Origin: Coraliomargarita algicola
GTDB lineage: Bacteria; Verrucomicrobiota; Verrucomicrobiia; Opitutales; Coraliomargaritaceae
NCBI RefSeq assembly: GCF_033878955.1
Contig: NZ_CP138858.1
Span: 2,356,001-2,420,000 of the forward strand
Reading direction: 5' to 3'
Length of the DNA: 64,000 bases
Shown one piece after another: positions 56,775 to 64,000 of this stretch; the first letter of the stretch is position 1; each line of letters starts with the position of its first letter. Both the position numbers and the translations under genes were made by a program. Under the pieces are notes generated by a model. The model was not told the DNA's origin, made no database searches, and saw only the letters and a list, made by a program, of their open reading frames with translations.

Positions 56775-59147
56775 CTACTTCGAGGTCATCACGTAGGCCC
56801 CGTCCCAGTTTGCCGGGCCACCGGACCTCAAAAACTCTCGGCAACGTGCCGCAAGCAGTGTTGAGGGCGTCGTCGGCGCAAAGTTGCGAAAGGGCTCATC
56901 GAGCTCCGATGCCTCAAAACCTTTAAGCGCAGCCTCCCAGTCCCCCTTAAAGTAATCTAGCAAAGCCGCCTCGTAGGTCGCTTTACAGGCAGCGCTCTGC
57001 GCAGTAACGACCGAGTCCTCCCAAAGTTCATACATTTCAACAGGCTGACGACGTCCCTTCACGACCACCCGATCCAGCTTACGATAATTCAAGGCGGTGC
57101 CCTCCACCAGCGCGGCCTTCAATGTCGTCTCCGTAACCATGGTATACACACCGTAAATCTTCGCCCCACTTTCGCATCGCGCGGCTAAATTAACCGAATC
57201 CCCCATCATGGTGTAATTAAAGCGCATCTCGCTCCCCATGTTTCCAATCACGGCACGGCCGGTATTGACACCGATACGCGTGCGCATACTCAACACGCTC
57301 TCAGGCCATTGCCCCGACTCAGCCCACTTCACACGTAAGGCAGCGTGACATTCCTGCATCTGCACAGCCGAAACGCAGGCCCGCGAAGCATGATCCTTCA
57401 CTGGCACTGGCATGCCAAACATTGTGACGATTGCATCGCCAATATATTTATCCAAAGTGCCCGATTGCAACTGGAAGACTTCTGTCATGGCGCCGAGGTA
57501 TTCATTCATCAAAGAAACCAATTGGTGCGGGCTCAATTCCTCAGACAACGCGGAAAAACCTTCCACATCCGAAAACAACGCGGTGATCTCGGTATCGGTG
57601 CCGCCCAACTGTGGGTCACGCTTCGATTCCACCATTTCATCGACCAACTTCGGGGCCACATACGCCCCAAAAAGCGCTTTGATACGACGACGTTGCCACT
57701 CTTCAGAACCGAGCTTGAGCAAGACCACAGACACAATCGCGGTCAAGGACGAGCCAATAGGCACCAGTAAGGGCAATATCCAATTAAACAGTGCAAAGGC
57801 GACAAATACCCCTCCCCCGTATGCGAGCAATAGCAACAACGAAAACATGCGCCGCGCACCACTGTTATATGCCAATAAGGACACCGAGAGAGTGAGCATA
57901 CAGACGATCGCCACACAACTGACATGCCCCGCTCGCGTGATATAAGCTTCATTCTGGATGGTATGGTAAAGATTGGCATGCAGCCCGACCTTGGGCACTG
58001 GCTCGCGATTAAATGGCGTGGGCGAAATATCTTTAAGCTGCGGGTCCACCGGGCCGACAAAAACGACTTTGCCCTGAAAACGCGCGAACCAAGCCTCCAA
58101 CTCCGCCACTTGCGCAGCCTCCCCTGCGGCTGCAGCATCCGACAGTGCGTCGGCCTTGCGTAAGACTGTCTGCATACTCACATGATTCTGCCCCCCGGAG
58201 ATCTCCCAGCCCTCAAACCAGTTCACTTCAATCGACTGCTGCTCAACTAGCGGAATCCGTCTAAAAATCTCACCGTCTCGACGAATCGTTAGCGCCTCTG
58301 CGCTGATCTCAACTGCGTCTTCATTTAATCCATGGGCAATCAGAAAGGTCTCTAAGCCCAGCGTAAAAATCGTCATCTCATGCTGCTTAGGATAATGTTT
58401 AACCTCAAATCCATCCAAATCCGTCAGCACCACAACATCCCCCACGACATCGATATAGGGCTCGTTCATGAAATGCGCCTTATCCCGCAGCACTCCGTCC
58501 ATCAAATGGAAGCTATAGCGTGGACTATTTAATTCGACAAAGCCTGGCACATAGTAAGGCACCACGCCACCACTCAAAGCTTCATCGACATTGGCCAAGC
58601 CCAAACGCCCCAGCTCAAAATCTATAATCGGATACGTAGGTGCTTCGGGAAAAGGCGAAAGCTCTGGATCGTAAACCCCATTACGAATCAAAGGCAGTTC
58701 CGAGGCTTCCTCCGTCAACGCTTGTATCGCCCCCGTGTAAGCGGCGGCCAGCACGACCCGGTCGGCATATGCTTTGACAGCCCTCCCAAGGTAGGCGTCC
58801 CCCTCACGCGCTCGATCCCAATCAAGCAAAGAGCCACCGCCAAACTTCGAAAATATAATATCTACGCTGACGGCCTGGGCAGCTCCCGGCCCCAACAAGG
58901 CATAGAGCAAAACCCCAAACTCGCGCCGATCCCAGGGCCGATCGCCCATATAAGAAACAGTCTCCGCATCTAAATCGACATAGACGATCGGAGCAGTCGA
59001 CTCCAGCTCTCCACGGGCCAGATAGCGCCAACGTAGTGTCTCCTGCTCAAGCCCATTCAAGACGCCAGAAAGCATTAACAGCAGCCATATTGTCACCGAG
59101 AGCGCGATCAGCCCCAGAGACATCAGTAACTGCTTTGAAATCTTCAC
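56775..59147 (-). CDS. CHASE2-domain adenylate/guanylate cyclase
   Basis: 790 residues. Membrane helix (8-28), a periplasmic CHASE2 domain (about 45-375; APIVYVDLDAETV, VSVDIIFS, VFVGPVDPQLKDISPTPF), three membrane helices (about 405-475) and a class III cyclase domain (about 520-700) with metal Asp in ALFSDVEGFSALSEEL and IGDAIVTMFG and the transition-state region NYTMMGDSVNLAARCE. It should make cAMP (or cGMP) inside the cell in response to an external signal. A FecR-like partner lies 8 bases upstream in the same operon, a pairing that recurs for CHASE2 cyclases. Confidence 0.9.
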   Translation of the reverse strand: MKISKQLLMSLGLIALSVTIWLLLMLSGVLNGLEQETLRWRYLARGELESTAPIVYVDLDAETVSYMGDRPWDRREFGVLLYALLGPGAAQAVSVDIIFSKFGGGSLLDWDRAREGDAYLGRAVKAYADRVVLAAAYTGAIQALTEEASELPLIRNGVYDPELSPFPEAPTYPIIDFELGRLGLANVDEALSGGVVPYYVPGFVELNSPRYSFHLMDGVLRDKAHFMNEPYIDVVGDVVVLTDLDGFEVKHYPKQHEMTIFTLGLETFLIAHGLNEDAVEISAEALTIRRDGEIFRRIPLVEQQSIEVNWFEGWEISGGQNHVSMQTVLRKADALSDAAAAGEAAQVAELEAWFARFQGKVVFVGPVDPQLKDISPTPFNREPVPKVGLHANLYHTIQNEAYITRAGHVSCVAIVCMLTLSVSLLAYNSGARRMFSLLLLLAYGGGVFVAFALFNWILPLLVPIGSSLTAIVSVVLLKLGSEEWQRRRIKALFGAYVAPKLVDEMVESKRDPQLGGTDTEITALFSDVEGFSALSEELSPHQLVSLMNEYLGAMTEVFQLQSGTLDKYIGDAIVTMFGMPVPVKDHASRACVSAVQMQECHAALRVKWAESGQWPESVLSMRTRIGVNTGRAVIGNMGSEMRFNYTMMGDSVNLAARCESGAKIYGVYTMVTETTLKAALVEGTALNYRKLDRVVVKGRRQPVEMYELWEDSVVTAQSAACKATYEAALLDYFKGDWEAALKGFEASELDEPFRNFAPTTPSTLLAARCREFLRSGGPANWDGAYVMTSK

Positions 59148-59155
59148 GAGCTTAC

Positions 59156-60061
59156 TTAAAACAAATCTGCCTGGTAGGCCGATGGTGGCTTCAATTCCCC
59201 TCGGAACGGCGTGACAGGTGCGGGCTCATCTGCATACTCGATAACGATAGGCCGACGCGTCATCTCAGTTTTTCGCCTGGCAGGCACTGCGGCGGATTGA
59301 CGGGCCGCTTGATCTATAGACTGCAAATGATCCAGATACTGCGCCAAGTCATTCACTGCCTTGGCATGCTGGTCCAAGATCACCTTAAAGCGTTGAATTT
59401 GCTCCAAAGAGCGGTCCGTTCTCTCACCGATCTCAATCGAGGGCGTGGCGCGCGCGCCAGCTCCCGCCAGCCGCTGCCCGGCACGTAAAGTGTATTGCTG
59501 CCCTTGCAAATCAGTAAAACGCACACGGCCATCGCTACAATTAATGGTGAAGTCAAAAATTTGGCTGCGAGGGTCGAATTCTATACGCATTTGCCAAAGC
59601 GCCCGCTTAACAGTCAGACGTCCAAGCGGGGTCTCGATCAAACACTGCGAAGCTTCCAGCATATTCCGGTTATCAACAATAATGTCGCCCGATCGGAAGT
59701 TAACGATCATCCGACTTTGCCCCGTCTCTGTTTCTGCCGACTCCCAAATGTCCACATTGGGCATCATCTGCTCAAAGCGCTCAATTGAAAAACTGCCCTC
59801 TCCTTGAAAATAAATACGAGTCCGATTTGAAGTGCTCAAATAGGCAGCAGAGCCGTATGCAGCCTCGCAATCAATGAGCCCCGGCTCGGAGACTGGCACC
59901 TGCTCCGCAGTCAGCATCACGGGCGCTCCCCCGAGCTTCTTCAGTGCTACTTCACCCGAGACTTGATGCAAGGTAATCGCACCACTGACCCAAGTCTCCG
60001 CACCTAATGGAGACGCTAGAGGAAGCAGCACGACTGCAAGAACTTTTATAAAATGTGTCAC
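59156..60061 (-). CDS. FecR-like secreted protein, partner of the CHASE2 cyclase
   Basis: 301 residues with a signal peptide ending GAETW (residue 22). The middle part (SEPGLIDCEAAYGSAAYLST, FRSGDIIVDNRNML, IETPLGRLTVKRALWQMRIE, DGRVRFTDLQGQQYTLRAGQ) has the repeated short strands of the FecR fold. The C-terminus is basic and Pro-rich (about 230-301). FecR-like proteins of this type are thought to sense periplasmic or surface signals. It is separated from the cyclase by 8 bases and from the O-antigen ligase gene by 2. Confidence 0.75.
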   Translation of the reverse strand: MTHFIKVLAVVLLPLASPLGAETWVSGAITLHQVSGEVALKKLGGAPVMLTAEQVPVSEPGLIDCEAAYGSAAYLSTSNRTRIYFQGEGSFSIERFEQMMPNVDIWESAETETGQSRMIVNFRSGDIIVDNRNMLEASQCLIETPLGRLTVKRALWQMRIEFDPRSQIFDFTINCSDGRVRFTDLQGQQYTLRAGQRLAGAGARATPSIEIGERTDRSLEQIQRFKVILDQHAKAVNDLAQYLDHLQSIDQAARQSAAVPARRKTEMTRRPIVIEYADEPAPVTPFRGELKPPSAYQADLF

Positions 60062-60063
60062 TG

Positions 60064-62015
60064 TTATAGAATGAGAAGTTTCTGCTGTAAGCGACGTGCC
60101 GCCGCATTATTAGGATTGATTTCCAATGCACGCTGTACCGTGGCCAAGGCCTCATCGCGTCGCGTATTCATGGAGCTCAAATAAGCCGCATAATAATAAT
60201 GAGCATTACTATTGTTCGGCGCGAACTCAAGCGCCTTTAATAAGGCAGATTCAGCCAGTTGGGCTTCACCATAAAAAGCTCGCGCGACTCCAAGTTGAGC
60301 CCAGCTCTTCCAATAATCAGGGCTCATCTCAACGCCGCGCTCTGCACATCGCACCGCGCGCTCAGCTATCTTTTCAAACTCTGCGGGGCTCCTAAAATAC
60401 AATTGGCACACCGCCGCACTCAATCCGATCCAAGCGTCGACATTCTCCGAGTCCGCGACTACGGCGTCCTCATAGCGCTCAATCACCCGATCTAGCAAAA
60501 TAGTATTCCCCGACACATGCACCCGCATATCCACAACATGCTCCAACTGCTGACGCGCACGCAATTCCAAAGCCTGCGACTCAAGTTTAGTCGCGCCCAA
60601 TATGTAAAAAGCCCCCCCGCACAAGTCGCCAACAGAAGATAACAAATGCGATGAAGCCAGTGCTCCGGCAGTGTCAGGCGACGATTGAAACTGCTCTTCA
60701 ACAATATCGCAAAAGCAAGAACCCCATAAAGCGTCAAAGCGGGCACATAGAAGACAAAGCTCGCCCCCATGCACAAAGCAAATGCGAGCGAGACGGACAA
60801 CCCGAGCGACAAGAAGAAACGCTGCGGCGGCATAATAGTCCCCTCCGCACCACGCAGCTTCACAGCAAAGGGCTCATTGCGCCAACGTCTCCAAGCCTGA
60901 AAAAACACATATAGGCAGGGCAGGCCAAACAAGAGCGCCCCCACAATACCTAATTGGCTCAAGACCAAAAGATAATCATTGTGCGGGCTAAGCGGCGACT
61001 CTGCCAGCGCCACCCGAGGGCTTTGCTCAAAAGCTGCACCAAATCCGCCCGCCCCAATTCCAACAACTGGACTCTCTCGAAACAAAGCCAGCGACTCTCG
61101 CCAGAGAACTAAGCGTACGCCTTCTCCGTCGCCCGAGATCACCCCATCCAATTCCTCCTTGAAGACCGGATGGTTAAGCAGCAGCAGGGTAAAAATAACC
61201 GAGGCCGTAAAGATGCCGATCACGGAAAACAGAAAGCGTCGCTTGATACTACGAAAACAAAACCACGGCACGATGGCTAAAATCACAAACGACAAAATGG
61301 CTGCCCAAAGCGATTGTGTAAACGCAACTCCGGCCAGAAACATCAACGCAATATAGAAAGACAATAAGCGCAAAATCCTGGGCAAACGCCTGACAGCCGC
61401 GACAATCAACAGCAAGGGCAACAGCAAAAGCAAAAAAACTGCAAACGAATTGGGGTCTGCAAAAACTCCTGTCGCACGTCCCAAAAAGACTTCGTTGAGC
61501 TCCAAACCGTAATCAGTCATGGCACTCACAATCCGATCAGGACGTTGGAAGAATTGATAGAAGCCGTTAAAAACTGCAATCGTTGCAGGTGACAGGCTCA
61601 TAAGAATCAAAAGCCACAAGTGTGCGCGAGTACGCACATTATTAGCAATTACCCACAAGATAATAAAGGCCTCCAGGGCATAGATCATCTCATACCAACC
61701 ACGCCACGGCACCGGCGAGAACCACAAAATACTGGCCAGCATCCAGAGTAATCCAGGAACCAACCAGAACGGATACTGACTCAAACGCTTCGGCGACTCC
61801 CGATCCACCGCAAGCCACAAACCATGCAGAAACAGTAGCACAACATACAAAGGCAGCAGCGCCAAATGTGTATCTGGACGCACCCCTCCAAGTGAAACGG
61901 TGGTCAAAAAGAAGATCAGCCCCAGACACAGCGTAACAAGCCAGTCGACAAAATTCCCCCAACTCACACGTCCGAAAAATGCGATGTTACCGTTTTTATC
62001 AATAATAGTGGCCAT
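60064..62015 (-). CDS. O-antigen ligase-like membrane protein with C-terminal TPR domain (frame interrupted at poly-G)
   Basis: The frame from ATG 62015 encodes about 12 membrane helices with the Wzy_C/O-antigen-ligase loop (GIGAGGFGAAFEQSP, SPHNDYLLVLSQLG) and then loses sense after LLATCAGG. The other frame continues as GGAFYILGATKLESQALELR and a TPR region (about 180 residues: AERAVRCAERGVEMSPDYWK, ALLKALEFAPNNSNAHYYYA, ALEINPNNAAARRL) to 60064. The break is a run of seven G (complement of 60612-60618); eight would join the frames into about 648 residues. It is probably a polysaccharide ligase or polymerase. The FecR-like and cyclase genes follow at once. Confidence 0.75.
60612..60618 (-). 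repeat. Poly-G7 tract at the frame break of the O-antigen ligase gene
   Basis: TGCGGGGGGGCT on the minus strand. Adding one G restores a single reading frame through the membrane and TPR parts. Poly-G tracts of this length are prone to slippage. Confidence 0.6.
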
Positions 62016-62154
62016 AGAGAATGAAGAGCTCGTCAGTTAAATTCCAAATCAGCAGGCAATACAGTGAATCCAACAAGGTAAACTCATATTTTAGCCTAAG
62101 ACTTGAACCCGTGGACAAACTAGCTTTGTTTGTACAATCCTCCATACTCTACCA
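62016..62154. promoter_or_regulatory. Divergent promoter region between O-antigen ligase and EpsI genes
   Basis: About 140 bases, AT-rich, that must hold both promoters. TTTGTTTGTACAATCC (about 62126-62141) and TTGTACAATC with a TGTACA palindrome are visible, but no convincing -35/-10 pair stands out. Confidence 0.3.
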
Positions 62155-62868
62155 ATGAAAAAAATACTTCTCTTCATCGCCGCGACCCTACTCATTAGCA
62201 GCTTAGGCCTGCGCGCCTATTTCGCTTTTGTGCCCCCGCCCGCAGCGACCCTCGAAGAACCGCTGGCAATTATCGTCCCCGAAGTACTTAATGGCTGGCA
62301 GATTAAAGACTTGGACATGGCCGAATCGCCCGAATCCAGCGCCCGTATCAGCGAATTTCTCAACTTTGACGATGCGCTCTTCCGCGTATTCCAGAAAGGA
62401 GAGACCTTTGTCGGCCTATACATCGCCTACTGGACCCCAGGAAAAGCCTCCTACCGCTGGGCAGGAGCCCACACTCCCGACACCTGCTGGGTGCTAAATG
62501 GTTGGACACGAGAAGACCGCAAATACTCGATCCCCTTTGTTTACAACAAAATCCGCCTGGAACCCGCAGAATTTGGCGTATACTCCAAAGATGGCTCCTC
62601 ACAAAATGTATATTTTTGGCACTTAGTGGGCGGTGAACCATTCGGTTACGACCAAAAAGGAACCCCCAATATTCTAGGCGCTCTGCTAGATGTAAAAGAA
62701 TACGGACTGAATCTACGTGAGGAACAGTTCTTCATTCGCCTATCTAGCAACAGAACACTCGATGAGCTAAAAAAAATAGGAGGTTTTGAAGCAATCATTA
62801 AAAGCCTAGTAAAAATCGGACTAGAAGAAGAAGTATACTCCTCCTCTCCCGAAGTCGCCCTTCGCTAA
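62155..62868 (+). CDS. epsI: Exosortase-associated EpsI-like protein
   Basis: 237 residues with an N-terminal membrane anchor (about 3-22). The EpsI domain is clear: VPEVLNGWQIKDLDM, LNFDDALFRVFQKGETFVGL, YIAYWTPGKASYRWAGAHTP with DTCWVLNGW and its Cys. EpsI accompanies exosortases and exopolysaccharide synthesis in bacteria with PEP-CTERM proteins. No exosortase gene is within the window, and it is not fused to one. Its stop overlaps the stop of the convergent NeuD gene (CTAA). Confidence 0.85.
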   Translation: MKKILLFIAATLLISSLGLRAYFAFVPPPAATLEEPLAIIVPEVLNGWQIKDLDMAESPESSARISEFLNFDDALFRVFQKGETFVGLYIAYWTPGKASYRWAGAHTPDTCWVLNGWTREDRKYSIPFVYNKIRLEPAEFGVYSKDGSSQNVYFWHLVGGEPFGYDQKGTPNILGALLDVKEYGLNLREEQFFIRLSSNRTLDELKKIGGFEAIIKSLVKIGLEEEVYSSSPEVALR

Positions 62869-63497
62869 AAAGCGCGGGCTGGATTGCCAAAGACACGGCC
62901 ACCTTCAGGCACGTGTCGAATCACTACAGAGCCTGCCCCCACACGGGCATAAGCTCCAACATGCTTACTGGGAACAACCCGAACTCCCGAACCAAGAAAT
63001 GCCCCCTGACCGACCCGAACTCCCCCCGTCAGATCGCAATGCCCGCTAACGGTGACCCACTCTTCGATAACAACATCGTGTCCGGCAGAAGAATGACAGT
63101 TGATCATCGCCATATTTCCAACCTCAATATCACACGTGAGTGTCACCCGTGGGCAAAGCACCACTCCTCTGCCGATCCTGACATTATGCCCAACTAACGC
63201 AGTGGGATGAATTAGAGTAACAAACTCAGCACCATTGGCTACCATAGGTTCACAGAGCCGACGCTTCAACTCAACATCGCCAATACCGCAAACAAAAACC
63301 GCATTCGAAAAATCCGGTAAAGCCTTAAATCCAGCAACGATTCTACAATCGATATCAGTCTTATCCAACGCACCCTCGGCATCGTCTATAAATCCTCGAA
63401 GCCGATAACGCTTTAATATCTCTTTCTCATCATCCAACCACTGAAAAACTTCCCGACCAAAACCACCAGCACCGACTATATATAAATCTTTCATCAT
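62865..63497 (-). CDS. NeuD/PglD-type sugar O- or N-acyltransferase
   Basis: 210 residues. The N-terminal Rossmann-like motif DLYIVGAGGFGREVFQWL binds the sugar nucleotide. The C-terminal half is a left-handed beta-helix of hexapeptide repeats (VGHNVRIGRGVVLCPRVTLT, GNMAMINCHSSAGHDVVIEE) with the catalytic His in SAGHD. It transfers an acyl group from acetyl-CoA or acyl-ACP to an amino sugar. The ACP gene lies 2 bases upstream, so acyl-ACP may be the donor (inference). Confidence 0.88.
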   Translation of the reverse strand: MMKDLYIVGAGGFGREVFQWLDDEKEILKRYRLRGFIDDAEGALDKTDIDCRIVAGFKALPDFSNAVFVCGIGDVELKRRLCEPMVANGAEFVTLIHPTALVGHNVRIGRGVVLCPRVTLTCDIEVGNMAMINCHSSAGHDVVIEEWVTVSGHCDLTGGVRVGQGAFLGSGVRVVPSKHVGAYARVGAGSVVIRHVPEGGRVFGNPARAF

Positions 63498-63499
63498 GG

Positions 63500-63742
63500 T
63501 TAACTACCGCTAGTGAGTTTCGACTCCACTATTTCGTACAAATCACGAACGGTTTGAGCGTTTGCATAATCCACACGGGTGAGCAGTACCGAAAAATCAG
63601 CCTCAATCGCATCAGTGACTGTCAAGACAGCCAACGAATCCCAGGCTGGAAGCTCCTTAAAAACAGTGTCCGCAGAAACTTCTCGAACATCAACATCATC
63701 AAAGGCCCCCGCAAAGGCATTCACGAATTCTTCTATTTTCAT
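63500..63742 (-). CDS. Acyl carrier protein (second, in the KAS III-NeuD group)
   Basis: 80 residues, acidic. The phosphopantetheine site is Ser36 in LPAWDSLAVL (DSL). N-terminal helix MKIEEFVNAFAGAFDD. It is placed between a KAS III gene and a NeuD acyltransferase gene on the same strand, so it probably carries an acyl group made by KAS III to the sugar acyltransferase. A dedicated ACP, not the housekeeping one. Confidence 0.85.
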   Translation of the reverse strand: MKIEEFVNAFAGAFDDVDVREVSADTVFKELPAWDSLAVLTVTDAIEADFSVLLTRVDYANAQTVRDLYEIVESKLTSGS

Positions 63743-63793
63743 ATGTATATAATTAGAGGGTAAAAGTTAAATATAAGATCAGGCGATCGACTC

Positions 63794-64000
63794 TCAGTAG
63801 TCAATTAATTCACAAATCGATAACTCTCCGATCTCAAGCAGTGCACTGGCCCAAGAGAGCCCCACTCCAAAACCTGAAAGCAGCATTTTCTTCGACTCTC
63901 CGCCCGCAAACACCGTTCGCCAATTCACCACAAATCGCTGAAGGAATTGAGGCGGAGCTCTGGTTGCCATAGTGCTCAACCGTCTGCATCGGCACTTTAG
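63794..64000 (-). CDS. 3-oxoacyl-ACP synthase III (KAS III/FabH-like), C-terminal part, frame interrupted
   Basis: Only the C-terminus is in the window. At the right edge one frame reads VPMQTVEHYGNQSSASIPSA then ICGELANGV, including the active-site Asn of HYGNQSSAS. The real end of the protein (ESKKMLLSGFGVGLSWASAL, LEIGELSICELIDY) lies in another frame. Removing one T from TTT (complement of 63908-63910) joins them as ELANGVAGGESKKML. The N-terminal catalytic Cys is outside. KAS III enzymes begin acyl-chain synthesis, and this one is linked to an ACP and a NeuD-type acyltransferase. Confidence 0.7.
   Translation of the reverse strand, partial: LKCRCRRLSTMATRAPPQFLQRFVVNWRTVFAGGESKKMLLSGFGVGLSWASALLEIGELSICELIDY

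Overview
This 64 kb window is chromosomal DNA from a Gram-negative bacterium, most likely a marine member of the Verrucomicrobiota (Opitutia/Puniceicoccales, Coraliomargarita-like). That assignment is an inference. It rests on secreted lamin-tail, LamG and thrombospondin-type-3 proteins, an exosortase-associated EpsI gene, a GreA-type protein with a very long N-terminal extension, a monomeric NADP-isocitrate dehydrogenase, a lysine-rich histone-H1-like protein, KdsB (hence LPS), BamE-like and LolA-like envelope proteins, and few strong Shine-Dalgarno sequences. There are no rRNA genes, no CRISPR array and no prophage. One tRNA-Arg(CCG) is present.

Layout. 1-10.2 kb: a giant secreted lamin-tail/Calx-beta protein that runs off the left edge, a secreted LamG-metallophosphatase, a membrane-anchored PPIase coupled to a HupE/UreJ-like protein, and a beta-CASP metallo-hydrolase. 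10.3-14.1 kb: a minus-strand group with an OppF-type ATPase, an unknown protein and two paralogous LolA-like proteins, followed by a tiny lipoprotein. 14.2-22.6 kb: galE, a ketosynthase-ACP pair, a Phd/PIN toxin-antitoxin module wedged before a CrtI-like oxidoreductase, isocitrate dehydrogenase and an aminotransferase. 22.7-28.6 kb: a ribbon-helix-helix/H1-like fusion, a LolA-like protein, SecG, an RluA-type pseudouridine synthase, a porin and a BamE-like protein. 28.7-41.4 kb: DUF423, transaldolase, a REP-associated transposase (RAYT) flanked by its repeats, a thioesterase, surE, a WPF-motif secreted protein, glyA, PhoH, rnc and mfd. 41.4-45.0 kb: a nucleobase-uptake trio (UraA, Tsx-like channel, guanine/hypoxanthine permease). 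45.3-49.9 kb: a YtrA-type GntR regulator with a recognisable operator, an ABC ATPase and two membrane proteins. 50.1-64 kb: tRNA-Arg, GreA-like protein, rsmB, DUF2293, trpB, kdsB, a rhodanese, a CHASE2 cyclase with a FecR-like partner and an O-antigen-ligase/TPR protein, EpsI, and a KAS III-ACP-NeuD group.

The most interesting system is a REPIN-RAYT pair. About ten full or partial copies of an ~90-110 bp element lie at 26.4-26.7, 30.1-31.1 and 35.4-35.6 kb. Intact units begin TGTAGCGA and end TCGCTACA, so each is two inverted GTAG-type REP hairpins around a variable centre. The right hairpin shows a compensatory base-pair change between loci. A RAYT transposase gene (30250-30792) lies between copies. 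In two places the GTAG tetranucleotide provides the TAG stop codon of a housekeeping gene (transaldolase and phoH).

A second pattern is four frame interruptions in the last 14 kb (GreA-like, DUF2293, O-antigen ligase, KAS III), all at short homopolymers and none recognised in the first 50 kb. They may be sequencing errors. One, however, falls exactly on a canonical A AAA AAG slippery heptamer and another in a poly-G tract of a surface-polysaccharide gene, so they deserve checking.
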